Shown: one piece after another, positions 18,699 through 26,579 of the stretch
Position numbering within the stretch: the stretch's first letter is position 1
How the letters are laid out: the number at the start of each line of letters is the position of its first letter
The notes under the pieces: model-generated
The model's database searches: none
Told to the model about the DNA's origin: nothing
What the model saw: the letters and a program-made list of their open reading frames with translations, nothing else
Assembly (NCBI GenBank): GCA_002320815.1
Contig: DCLA01000002.1
Span: 93,282 to 157,281, forward strand
Origin: Myxococcales bacterium UBA1660
Lineage (GTDB): Bacteria; Myxococcota_A; Polyangia; Polyangiales; Houyiibacteriaceae
Direction of reading: 5' to 3'
Length of the DNA: 64,000 nucleotides
Translations under genes and position numbers: made by a program

Positions 18699-19604
18699 GT
18701 GCATGGTCGGCCGGTGGGTCGGTCGATTCCCTTCTGGTTCTGCCTCGCCGCCGTGGCGGGGTGTGGTTCGTGCGACGAATCCCTCCAGGTCGACGGGGAC
18801 CACCCTCATCTCCGCTGCGTCGCGGGCGAGGCGGAGCCCTTCGAGCACGGTCTCGGCGCCGGGAGCGCGACGCTGGACGACGACGGGGTGCTCACCCTCG
18901 AGGGCCTGGAACCGCGACTCCTCGCGTTCTCGCTGAGCCCGGGCGCCGACCTGGACACCTTGCCCGAGGCGCCGCTGCGGGTGGTGCTCGGCGGGTTCGC
19001 CCGCGACGAGGCCAGCGCGGCCCGGCTCCTCGGAGGGCTGGCCGCGGCGGGTCCCACGCTCCTGCTCCCGGGGGGCGAGGACTCGAGCGAGGTCCTCGAC
19101 GAAGCCTTGGAGGCGGTCGACGCCGAAGCGCTCATCGACCTCCGCGGGGTTCGCCTGGTCCGCTTCGGGGGGCACGAGTGGGTCGTCGTCCCCGGGGCTC
19201 CCGATGGTCGCTACGCCCGCGGGGACGACGCCTGCGGGTTCGTCGCCGCCGATCTGGAGAAGCTCGAGCTCGCCGACGCGACGGGTCCGCGTCATCTGCT
19301 CGCCTGGGCGGCGCCGCTCGGCGCCGGGCCGGTCAGCCGGGGGCTGGGCGACCTGGAGGTCGGGGATGCGAGCCTGGGCACCCTGGTGGAGCGATCGGGG
19401 ATCCTCGGGGGGCTGGTCGCCTGGCCCCGGCAGCCGCGGCCGGTGAACCACCCGGTGGGCGAGAGTTCCTGGGTGGGGGTCCCGGCCTGGGGGCGCGTCA
19501 TCGAAGGCCCCGACGGGCGCTGGAGCCGGGGTGGGGCGGCCCTGGTGAACCTGGCCGATGGGCCGGGTTTGACCTTGGCGCCGGCGGCGGCGCCCGCGCC
19601 CTGA
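18699..19604 (+). CDS. Lipoprotein, possibly metallophosphoesterase-like
   Basis: 301 residues from GTG at 18699; an in-frame GTG at 18714 is an alternative. The lipobox VAGC is preceded by a short hydrophobic stretch (IPFWFCLAAVAGC). The mature chain alternates strands and helices in a pattern like a calcineurin-type phosphoesterase (VVLGGF, LLLPGGEDS, VVVPGAPDGRYA), but the classic GDxHG and GNHD motifs are not seen, so it may be a degenerate member. It precedes yceD on the same strand. Confidence 0.4.
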   Translation: MHGRPVGRSIPFWFCLAAVAGCGSCDESLQVDGDHPHLRCVAGEAEPFEHGLGAGSATLDDDGVLTLEGLEPRLLAFSLSPGADLDTLPEAPLRVVLGGFARDEASAARLLGGLAAAGPTLLLPGGEDSSEVLDEALEAVDAEALIDLRGVRLVRFGGHEWVVVPGAPDGRYARGDDACGFVAADLEKLELADATGPRHLLAWAAPLGAGPVSRGLGDLEVGDASLGTLVERSGILGGLVAWPRQPRPVNHPVGESSWVGVPAWGRVIEGPDGRWSRGGAALVNLADGPGLTLAPAAAPAP

Positions 19605-19691
19605 GAGAATACCCGCCGAGCCGGTTGCGCCGGGCGCCCGAACCCTCTACTACGCGGCGCGACGGCGGACCCCTGTGCGCCGGCTACCCAC

Positions 19692-20258
19692 ATGTCCGCG
19701 TTCGTCCTGGCCATCCCCGAGATCGAGTCCGCGAAGGAGAAGAAGTACTCCTTCGCCATCGCGCCCCAGTGGCTTCGGGAGGCCATGGAGGACACCGACT
19801 TCGGGGCCGCCGAGACCCCCGGCAGCCTGGACCTCGTCGCCCGCTCGATGGGCCACGACATCCTCACCGAGGGGCGGGCGGTCGCCACGCTGCGCGTGCC
19901 GTGCGCGCGCTGCAACGAAGAGATCGACTGGCCGGTGGACGTCGCCTTCACCCAGCTCTTCGTGCCCCGGGGCGCCTACCGCGAGCAGCACGAGGACGAG
20001 GAGGTCGAGCTGACCCCCGAAGACCTCGAGCGCGAGACCTACGTCGGCGACGAGATCGTCCTCGACACCATCGTCCGGGAGAACCTCATCCTCGAGGTGC
20101 CGATGACCCCGCGCTGCCCCGACGGCTGCGCGGACCCGACGATCGCCGAGTACCTCGACCGCCCGCGGGAAGAGAAGAAGGGCGCCCTCGCCGGGCTCCT
20201 CGACCTCAAGGACCAGCTCCCGTCGGCGAAGCCCTCCAAGGGGAAGAAGGACAACTGA
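19692..20258 (+). CDS. yceD: YceD/DUF177 family protein
   Basis: 188 residues. It carries the DUF177 signature with a putative zinc site: CARC at about 75-78 (VPCARCNEEIDW) and C..DGC near 140 (PRCPDGCADP). YceD is linked to large-subunit rRNA maturation in plants and bacteria and is normally followed by rpmF. Here rpmF is absent: the last base of the TGA is the first of the fabG ATG (TGATG), so translation is coupled to fatty acid synthesis instead. Confidence 0.85.
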   Translation: MSAFVLAIPEIESAKEKKYSFAIAPQWLREAMEDTDFGAAETPGSLDLVARSMGHDILTEGRAVATLRVPCARCNEEIDWPVDVAFTQLFVPRGAYREQHEDEEVELTPEDLERETYVGDEIVLDTIVRENLILEVPMTPRCPDGCADPTIAEYLDRPREEKKGALAGLLDLKDQLPSAKPSKGKKDN

Positions 20259-21004
20259 TGTTCCGACTCGACGGAAAGGTCGCCCTCGTCACGGGCGGCA
20301 CCCGCGGCATCGGCCGCTCCTGCTCCGAGCTCCTCGCCCAGGCCGGCGCGCGGGTGGTCATGGCCTACCGCGGCAACGCCGAGGCGGCCCAGGAAGCCGT
20401 CGCCGCCATCGAGGCCGCGGGCGGCCAAGCCGAGGCCGTCCAGCTCGACGTGGCCGACGGCGCCGCGGTCGACGCGGTGATCAAGGACGTCACCAAGCGC
20501 CTCGGCGGCTTGGACATCCTGGTCAACAACGCCGGCATCGCCCGGGACCAGCTCCTGCTCCGGGTGAAGCAGGACGAGATCGACCAGACCTTCGCCACCA
20601 ACGTGGCCGGCGCCATCTACTGCGCCAAGGCGGCCATCCGCCCCATGATGCGGGCCAAGGCTGGCCGGATCATCAACCTCTCCAGCGTCGTCGGCGAGAC
20701 CGGCAACCCCGGTCAGGTCGTCTACTCCGCCAGCAAGGCCGCCCTGCTCGGGTTGACGAAGACGCTGGCTCGGGAGTACGCCTCGCGCGGCATCACCGTG
20801 AACGCGGTGGCGCCCGGGTACATCGACACCGACATGACGTCTTCGCTCTCGGACGAGATCAAGGAGGGGATCGTCTCCTCCACCCCGCTGGGGCGCGTCG
20901 GTCGCCCCGAAGAGGTCGCCGCCGCGGTCCTCTTCCTCGCCAGCGACGAGGCCGGCTACGTCACCGGACAGACCATTCGGGTCAACGGGGGCATGTACGT
21001 CTGA
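20258..21004 (+). CDS. fabG: 3-oxoacyl-ACP reductase FabG
   Basis: 248 residues, the usual length for this short-chain dehydrogenase. Features are the NADPH-binding TGGTRGIG (residues 12-19), NNAG near 88, catalytic Ser in INLSSVVGE, and Tyr/Lys in VYSASKAALLG. It reduces 3-oxoacyl-ACP in the elongation cycle of type II fatty acid synthesis. The start overlaps the yceD stop codon by one base, and acpP and fabF follow, so substrate carrier and enzymes are clustered. Confidence 0.96.
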   Translation: MFRLDGKVALVTGGTRGIGRSCSELLAQAGARVVMAYRGNAEAAQEAVAAIEAAGGQAEAVQLDVADGAAVDAVIKDVTKRLGGLDILVNNAGIARDQLLLRVKQDEIDQTFATNVAGAIYCAKAAIRPMMRAKAGRIINLSSVVGETGNPGQVVYSASKAALLGLTKTLAREYASRGITVNAVAPGYIDTDMTSSLSDEIKEGIVSSTPLGRVGRPEEVAAAVLFLASDEAGYVTGQTIRVNGGMYV

Positions 21005-21068
21005 GCTCCCGCTCGGGCGTCTTCAACCAGTTCCACGGCTCAAGCGAGTCGTCTTTCGGAGGAAATCA

Positions 21069-21302
21069 ATGGAAATCGCCGAGAAGGTCAAAGAGATCAT
21101 TTCGCAGCAGCTCGACGTCGACACGGACAACATCAAAGACGATGCGTCCTTCATCGACGACCTCGGGGCCGACTCGCTGGCCATCGTGGAGCTCGTCCTC
21201 GCGTTCGAGGAGCAGTTCGAGATCGACATCCCCGACGAGGACACGGAGAAGATCCGTACCGTCGGCGACGCCGTCTCGTACATCAAGGAGCACTCCAACT
21301 GA
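21069..21302 (+). CDS. acpP: Acyl carrier protein
   Basis: 77 residues, highly acidic, with the phosphopantetheine attachment Ser36 in GADSLAIVEL. It has a strong ribosome site (GGAGGAAAT, 6-10 bases before ATG) and a 64-base leader after fabG, consistent with extra expression relative to its neighbours. It carries growing acyl chains for FabG, FabF and others. Confidence 0.97.
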   Translation: MEIAEKVKEIISQQLDVDTDNIKDDASFIDDLGADSLAIVELVLAFEEQFEIDIPDEDTEKIRTVGDAVSYIKEHSN

Positions 21303-21358
21303 GTCCGCCGCCGCCGACGTTCGTCGGCGGCATCCACGCGGGTGAAGGGACAGCAGCG

Positions 21359-22603
21359 ATGAAACGGGTCGTGGTCACCGGCCTCGGGGCGGTCAGCCCC
21401 TGCGGGCGAGACATCGAGTCCAGTTGGTCGTCCGCCGTAGCGGGCAAGAGTGGCATCGAGCGGATCGAGCTCTTCGATCCGACCGACTACGCCTCGCAGA
21501 TCGCTGGTGAGTGCCGGGAGTTCGATCCCGAGCAGTACATCGAGAAGCGTCGTCTCCGGGAGATGGCGCGTTTCGTCCACCTGGCCATGGGCGCCAGCCA
21601 GCAGGCCATCGAGCGCTCCGGCCTCGACCCGCAGACCGACGAAGAGCGGGAGCGGGTGGGCACCTTCATCGGTGTCGGCTTCTGCGGCATGGAGGTCGTC
21701 GAAGAGCAGCACTCGCGGCTCGTCGACAAGGGACCCCGCCGGGTCAGCCCCTACTTCATCCCCTCGGCGATTTCGAACATGGCCCCCGGCCAGGTCTCGA
21801 TGCGCTGGGGCTACAAGGGGCCCAGCTTCACCACCACCAGCGCGTGCTCCAGCGGAGCGCACGCCATCGGTGAGGCCGCGCGCTGGATCCAGCGCGGCGC
21901 CATCGACGCCGCCGTCGCCGGCGGCGCCGAGGCCAGCGTGACGCCCCTGGGCGTCGCAGGGTTCGCGTCCATGCGGGCCCTCTCGAAGCGGAACGACGCG
22001 CCCCACGAGGCGAGCCGACCCTTCGACGCCGGCCGCGATGGCTTCGTCATCGCCGAAGGCGCCGGCGTGGTGGTCCTCGAGTCCCTCGAGTCCGCCCAGA
22101 AGCGCGGCGCGCCCATCCTGGCCGAGGTCATCGGCTACGGCGCGACCGCCGACGCCTACCACCTGACCCAGCCCGCGCCGGAAGGCGAGGGCGCCCAGCG
22201 GGCGATGAAGCAGGCGCTGAACGACGCCCGCATCTCGGCGGCGGACGTGGACTACATCAACGCCCACGGCACCTCGACGCCCACCGGCGACGTGCAGGAG
22301 CTCCAGGCGATCCGCAGCGTCTTCGGCAGCCACGCCCAGGACGGTCTGTTGATCAGCTCCACCAAGAGCGTCACCGGCCACCTCCTCGGAGCGGCCGGCG
22401 GTCTCGAGGCCGTCTTCGCGGTCAAGTCCATCGTGGACTCGGTCGCCCCGCCCACCATCAACCTCACGGACCCGGATCCGGCCTGCGAGGGCCTGGACCT
22501 GGTGCCCAACGAGGCGCGGCAGGCGAAGATCAAGGTCGCCCTGAACAACTCGTTCGGCTTCGGCGGCACGAACGTGAGCCTGATCTTCCGCGGGATGCAG
22601 TGA
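21359..22603 (+). CDS. fabF: 3-oxoacyl-ACP synthase II (KAS II)
   Basis: 414 residues. The catalytic triad of the condensing enzyme is visible: Cys163 in TTTSACSSGAHA, His in NAHGTSTPTGD and His in SVTGHLLGAAG, plus the C-terminal NNSFGFGGTN loop. It performs condensation with malonyl-ACP. The TGA stop overlaps the GTG of rpiB by four bases (GTGA). plsX, fabH and fabD, often nearby, are not in this window. Confidence 0.97.
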   Translation: MKRVVVTGLGAVSPCGRDIESSWSSAVAGKSGIERIELFDPTDYASQIAGECREFDPEQYIEKRRLREMARFVHLAMGASQQAIERSGLDPQTDEERERVGTFIGVGFCGMEVVEEQHSRLVDKGPRRVSPYFIPSAISNMAPGQVSMRWGYKGPSFTTTSACSSGAHAIGEAARWIQRGAIDAAVAGGAEASVTPLGVAGFASMRALSKRNDAPHEASRPFDAGRDGFVIAEGAGVVVLESLESAQKRGAPILAEVIGYGATADAYHLTQPAPEGEGAQRAMKQALNDARISAADVDYINAHGTSTPTGDVQELQAIRSVFGSHAQDGLLISSTKSVTGHLLGAAGGLEAVFAVKSIVDSVAPPTINLTDPDPACEGLDLVPNEARQAKIKVALNNSFGFGGTNVSLIFRGMQ

Positions 22604-23028
22604 AGGTCTTCCTCGGCGCGGACCACGCGGGCTTCGCCCTCAAGGAGGTCCTCGAGCAGGCGCTCGAGGAGCTCGGGCACGAGGCCGTCGATCTGGGGAC
22701 CCACGACACCGAGCGCGTGGACTACCCGGACTACGGTCACCGCGTGGCCGAGGCCGTCCTCGCCCACGAGGGCAGCCTCGGGGTCCTGGTCTGCGGCAGC
22801 GGCATCGGGATCTCCATCGCCGCCAACCGGCACCCCGGCGTCCGCGCCGCGCTCTGCCACGACGGCTACAGCGCCCGCATGAGCCGCGCCCACAACGACG
22901 CCAACGTGCTCTGCATGGGCGCCCGGGTCGTGGGCGAGGGGCTCGCGCGCGATGTCCTCGAGTCGTTCCTCGGTGGCTCCTTCGAGGGGGGGCGACACGC
23001 CGACCGCGTCGCCAAGATCGACCGGTGA
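22600..23028 (+). CDS. rpiB: Ribose-5-phosphate isomerase B
   Basis: 142 residues, GTG start overlapping fabF. It has the RpiB/LacAB fold with GADHAGFALK at the N-terminus, the catalytic Cys65 in VLVCGSGIGISIAANR, and SRAHNDANVLCMGAR. It interconverts ribose 5-phosphate and ribulose 5-phosphate. Its tail overlaps the start of the 63-residue Cys-rich gene by GTGA, so the two are translated together. Confidence 0.95.
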   Translation: MKVFLGADHAGFALKEVLEQALEELGHEAVDLGTHDTERVDYPDYGHRVAEAVLAHEGSLGVLVCGSGIGISIAANRHPGVRAALCHDGYSARMSRAHNDANVLCMGARVVGEGLARDVLESFLGGSFEGGRHADRVAKIDR

Positions 23029-23216
23029 AGCTCGTCCTCGGCGAAGAGTTCCGGGCCGAAGAGGCGCGCTACGATCTCCGCTGGAACTGCGAGGACTGCA
23101 CCCGCTTCGACCCGGAGGGGGTGCGTTGTGCGCACGGGTATCCCATCGCTACCCACCAGCGGGCGGGAAAGCGCACCGAAGACCTCACCTTCTGCAAAGA
23201 GTTCGAGGCGCGCTGA
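23025..23216 (+). CDS. Small Cys-rich protein, possible metal binder
   Basis: 63 residues, GTG start overlapping the rpiB stop. Four Cys and two or more His are arranged as C-x2-C (WNCEDCTRF), C-x-HGYP (RCAHGYP) and a final FCKEFE, which suggests a single zinc- or iron-sulfur-binding knuckle. It has no signal peptide. I recall similar short proteins in other Myxococcota but no assigned function. The overlap with rpiB and the compact conserved-looking motif argue that it is a real gene. Confidence 0.65.
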   Translation: MKLVLGEEFRAEEARYDLRWNCEDCTRFDPEGVRCAHGYPIATHQRAGKRTEDLTFCKEFEAR

Positions 23217-23252
23217 CGCGACGGCCGCGCGGCCGTTGTATCCTCTCCCTCG

Positions 23253-24872
23253 GTGAGGGACTCGCAACCGTCGGTGCGCGCACCGCTTCAGGCCGCCCTG
23301 AAGCGGGAGATGCATGCGCTCGATCTCTTCGCCGTCCGCGCGTGGCTGGCGTCGTCGGCGCTGGGCGCCGGGCTCGGCGCCTTCATCGCCGCGACGGCGT
23401 CGATGGAGCTCGGCCTCGCCGGCTGCGCGGTGGCCGGGCCCTACGCGCTCTGGTTCGCCTTCGTGCATCAGCGGCTGCTGGCGGGGCCCATCTCGCCCGG
23501 CCTCGACCTGGTGAACTCGGTGATCGAGGGCAGCCTCACCTGGGTGCTCTTCCTGGTCATCCTCTTCGTCCAGGGAGCGCCCTACGCGTTGGCGTCGTGG
23601 GTCCCGCCCATGTTCTTCGCGCTCACGGTCTTCGGCCTCACCCTGCGGATGCGCGCGCGGGCGGCGGTGATCACCGGCGTCGTCGGCGCCGTCGTCTTCC
23701 TCGGCGCGCACTTGCTCCTCGCGCGACCGCGGATGCCGGCGGAGCTCGCGGACCTGGTGATCTTCGGGATGGGCGTGCAGCTCTCCCGGACCTTCACGCT
23801 GGTCGCGTTGGGCGTCCTGGCCGCGATGGCGGTGGGGAGCCTGCGGCGGGCCATCGGACGCGCGGAGGTCTCGGCCCGGGAGCACGACCTCTTCGGCAAG
23901 TACCGCCTGGTCCGCGAGATCGCCAAAGGCGGGATGGCCGCGGTCTTCGAGGCCCAGTACTGCCCCGAAGGTGGCTTCGAGCGGAAGGTGGCCATCAAGC
24001 GCATCCACCCGCACCTGGCCGAGCAGGAGAAGTTCGTGGACTTCTTCCGCTCGGAGGCGGCGATCAGCTCGCGGCTCAGCCACCCGAACATCGTGGTCGT
24101 CTTGGACTTCGGGCGCGTGGACGGGAAGTACTTCCTGAGCATGGAGTACGTGGACGGCGCCACCCTCCACGCGCTGACGCGCGAGGACCCCGAGCCGCTG
24201 CCGGTGGGCGTCGTGGCGGCCATCGGAATGGAGATGCTCGCTGGTCTACAACACGCCCACCAGGGCGCCCTGGGGGCCGACGGTCGACCGCTCCACGTGG
24301 TGCATCGCGACCTCTGCCCACAGAACGTGCTGGTCTCCACCAACGGCGAGGTGAAGATCAGCGACTTCGGGGTCGCCCGGGCGCTGCGGGACTCGGGCAC
24401 CGATCAGACGAACACCGTGGTCGGGCACCTGGCTTACATCTCGCCGGAGCAGGCCAGCGGCGAGGCCGTCGACATGCGCTCGGACCTCTTCGCGCTGGGG
24501 GTGATTCTCTGGGAGCTCCTGGCGGGGCGCTCCCTCTTCCGACGGGACAACGATGCGGCGACGCTCGCGGCGCTGATGTACGACCCGATCCCCGATCTCG
24601 GCCGGGCGACCGTGGACCCCGCTTGGGACGTGTTCCTGGGCAAGTCGCTCGCCCGGGACCCGGCGCGGCGTTTTCCCGACGCCGGCCGCATGGCCGCGGC
24701 GCTGGCGGAGCTCCCCGGCGCCGACGATCCGGCCGCGTTGGGCGCGCTCGCGCAGCGCGTCCGCGCCCACGTGGCCCGGGTGCGCCCCGAGGCCCCCCTC
24801 GGTGACGACGCCGAGACCCGGGTCGAGCCCAAGCTCCCCACGGGCCGCCACCACGCGCTCACCCTCGAGTGA
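23253..24872 (+). CDS. Membrane Ser/Thr protein kinase with N-terminal transmembrane domain
   Basis: 539 residues, GTG start; ATG at 23310 is an alternative. Residues 28-200 hold five or six hydrophobic segments, then a kinase domain at about 217-485: glycine loop IAKGGMAAVFEA, Lys249 in VAIK, Glu in the C helix, HRD351-353, Asn358 and DFG371-373. The catalytic loop reads HRDLCPQN, with Cys355 where eukaryotic-type kinases have Lys; substitution by Ser is common in myxobacterial kinases. The tail (490-539) is acidic and disordered. The membrane part precedes the kinase, the reverse of the usual Pkn layout, so the sensor is the N-terminal domain. The ligand is unknown. Confidence 0.85.
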   Translation: MRDSQPSVRAPLQAALKREMHALDLFAVRAWLASSALGAGLGAFIAATASMELGLAGCAVAGPYALWFAFVHQRLLAGPISPGLDLVNSVIEGSLTWVLFLVILFVQGAPYALASWVPPMFFALTVFGLTLRMRARAAVITGVVGAVVFLGAHLLLARPRMPAELADLVIFGMGVQLSRTFTLVALGVLAAMAVGSLRRAIGRAEVSAREHDLFGKYRLVREIAKGGMAAVFEAQYCPEGGFERKVAIKRIHPHLAEQEKFVDFFRSEAAISSRLSHPNIVVVLDFGRVDGKYFLSMEYVDGATLHALTREDPEPLPVGVVAAIGMEMLAGLQHAHQGALGADGRPLHVVHRDLCPQNVLVSTNGEVKISDFGVARALRDSGTDQTNTVVGHLAYISPEQASGEAVDMRSDLFALGVILWELLAGRSLFRRDNDAATLAALMYDPIPDLGRATVDPAWDVFLGKSLARDPARRFPDAGRMAAALAELPGADDPAALGALAQRVRAHVARVRPEAPLGDDAETRVEPKLPTGRHHALTLE

Positions 24873-24925
24873 CCTTCGGCGAGGCCGGCGCGAGCGCTCT
24901 CCCCCGGGGCGAGTAAGCTGCATCG

Positions 24926-25393
24926 ATGAGCGAGCTGACCCATCTCGACGAGCACGGCCGCGCCCGGATGGTGGACGTGGGCGACAAGCCCATCACCGCC
25001 CGGGAGGCTCGGGCGAGCGCCCGACTGCGCATGGCGCCCGAGACCCTGGAGGCCCTCCGCGCCGGGACCACCAAGAAGGGCGACGCGTTGGCCACGGCGC
25101 GGATCGCCGGCATCCAAGCCGCCAAGCGGACCCCGGAGCTCATCCCGCTCTGCCACACCATCGCGCTCACCAAGGTGGAGGTGCGCTTCGAGCTCCGAGC
25201 GGACGGAGTGGCCATCGAAACGGTGGCGCGCTGCGCCGATCGCACCGGCGTGGAGATGGAGGCGCTGACGGCGGCCAGCGTCGCCGCGCTGACCCTCTAC
25301 GACATGCTCAAGGCGATGGACCGCGGGATGGTGATCGAGGCCGTTCAGCTCGAGGCCAAGAGCGGCGGTCGCTCCGGGGACTGGCACCGGTGA
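24926..25393 (+). CDS. moaC: Cyclic pyranopterin monophosphate synthase MoaC
   Basis: 155 residues, the usual length. Conserved segments are MVDVGDKPITAREARA at the N-terminus, IPLCHTIALTKVEV in the middle, TGVEMEALTAASVAALTLYDM, and KAMDRGMVI with KSGGRSG at the end, all characteristic of MoaC. It makes cPMP in molybdenum cofactor biosynthesis, with MoaA (not here) supplying the substrate. Its TGA overlaps the GTG of the following lipoprotein gene. Confidence 0.96.
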   Translation: MSELTHLDEHGRARMVDVGDKPITAREARASARLRMAPETLEALRAGTTKKGDALATARIAGIQAAKRTPELIPLCHTIALTKVEVRFELRADGVAIETVARCADRTGVEMEALTAASVAALTLYDMLKAMDRGMVIEAVQLEAKSGGRSGDWHR

Positions 25394-26544
25394 GGGCGCC
25401 GCTCTCGGTGGCGCTCGTGCTCGCGCTCGCCTGCGGGGACGACGACGAAGCCGCCCCGGCGACGGCCGAGCCCGCGACCGAGGAACCGGCTGCCGCGCGC
25501 GCGCCGCTGCCGGCGCCGGAGCCCATGGTGGTGGCCGGGGCCCAGACCCTGATCGTCGCCGGCGAGGACGTCCTCTGGTTCGTCGGGGGCCCGCCCCGGA
25601 GCGGGGGCGGACTCCGCGTGCGAACCTTGGGTCCCCTGGGGCAGGCCGAAGGTCCCTGGCGCGACGTGGTACCGGCGGTGAGTGGCCAGCCGGGGAGCGC
25701 CCCCCACGTCGTCGAGGTCGCGGCGGTGATGGAGGCCGACCGATTGGCGGTGGCCTGGGTGGAACGCGACCAGCTCACGGTGCGTACCCGGGCGGCGCGC
25801 GGCGACGCCGGTGGGCGCGCCTTCGGGCGCCCCTTGGAGTTGCCCGAGCGGCCCTTCGATCCCCAGGCCGCGGCGCGCGGGAGCGTGGCGGTCGAGGCCG
25901 TCGACGGGCACGTGGACGTGCTCTTCCGCGAGGCCGACGGCCCCTGTGAAGCGAGCGGGTCCACCCGCTGCAGCCGTTTCGCGCGGACGCGGCTGGGGGA
26001 GGGCGCGCCCTCCCGGGGACTGGGGTGGTCGCTGCCCGAGCCCTGTCCGGCGCCGCTCGTGGGCGCGCTCACCTTCGAGGGGGTCGACCACCACGCGCTC
26101 TGCGCGGTCGAAGAGGGCCAGCCCACCACCACGGTCTTCGGGGTGCAGTTCGAGCCCCAGTACGCCCACGCGGAGAAGGTCTTGCCAGGCTGCACGCCGG
26201 TGGGGCTCGCGCCCTTCGCGGGGGCGGTCGCCCTCACCGGCGACTGCCCCGACGCGCGACGCGGGGTCTTGGTCCGCGACGTCGGGCGCTCGCTGCAGCC
26301 CATGGAGGGACCCGAGGTGCGCTGCGACCAGGGGCGCCCGGTGGTCCGCTGGGGCGCCCACGAAGAGACCCTCGCCGCGCCCCGGGGCGACCTGGGGCCA
26401 CTCCTGCCCGCGGCCCTCGCGAGCGCGGAGGACGTGGCCGTGTGGACCGGCGAGGCCCTCCTGGTCGCCCACGCGCGGGAGGGCGAGGCGACCATCCGCC
26501 GCTTCGCCTGCGACCGGGGGACCTTCGCCCGCACCGACGGTTAG
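25390..26544 (+). CDS. Lipoprotein of unknown function
   Basis: 384 residues, GTG start overlapping the moaC stop (GTGA). A short signal peptide ends in the lipobox LACG with Cys at about 15, then an acidic/Ala/Pro-rich linker (DDDEAAPATAEPATEEPAA). The mature domain has WD/beta-propeller-like strands (VAGAQTLIVAGEDVLWFVGG, VAWVERDQLTV) with six scattered cysteines. It probably sits in the outer membrane or periplasm. The coupling to moaC may be only positional. Confidence 0.6.
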   Translation: MRAPLSVALVLALACGDDDEAAPATAEPATEEPAAARAPLPAPEPMVVAGAQTLIVAGEDVLWFVGGPPRSGGGLRVRTLGPLGQAEGPWRDVVPAVSGQPGSAPHVVEVAAVMEADRLAVAWVERDQLTVRTRAARGDAGGRAFGRPLELPERPFDPQAAARGSVAVEAVDGHVDVLFREADGPCEASGSTRCSRFARTRLGEGAPSRGLGWSLPEPCPAPLVGALTFEGVDHHALCAVEEGQPTTTVFGVQFEPQYAHAEKVLPGCTPVGLAPFAGAVALTGDCPDARRGVLVRDVGRSLQPMEGPEVRCDQGRPVVRWGAHEETLAAPRGDLGPLLPAALASAEDVAVWTGEALLVAHAREGEATIRRFACDRGTFARTDG

Positions 26545-26579
26545 GGCCCCGGGGGCGGCGCTGGCCTACGCTGCCGCCG

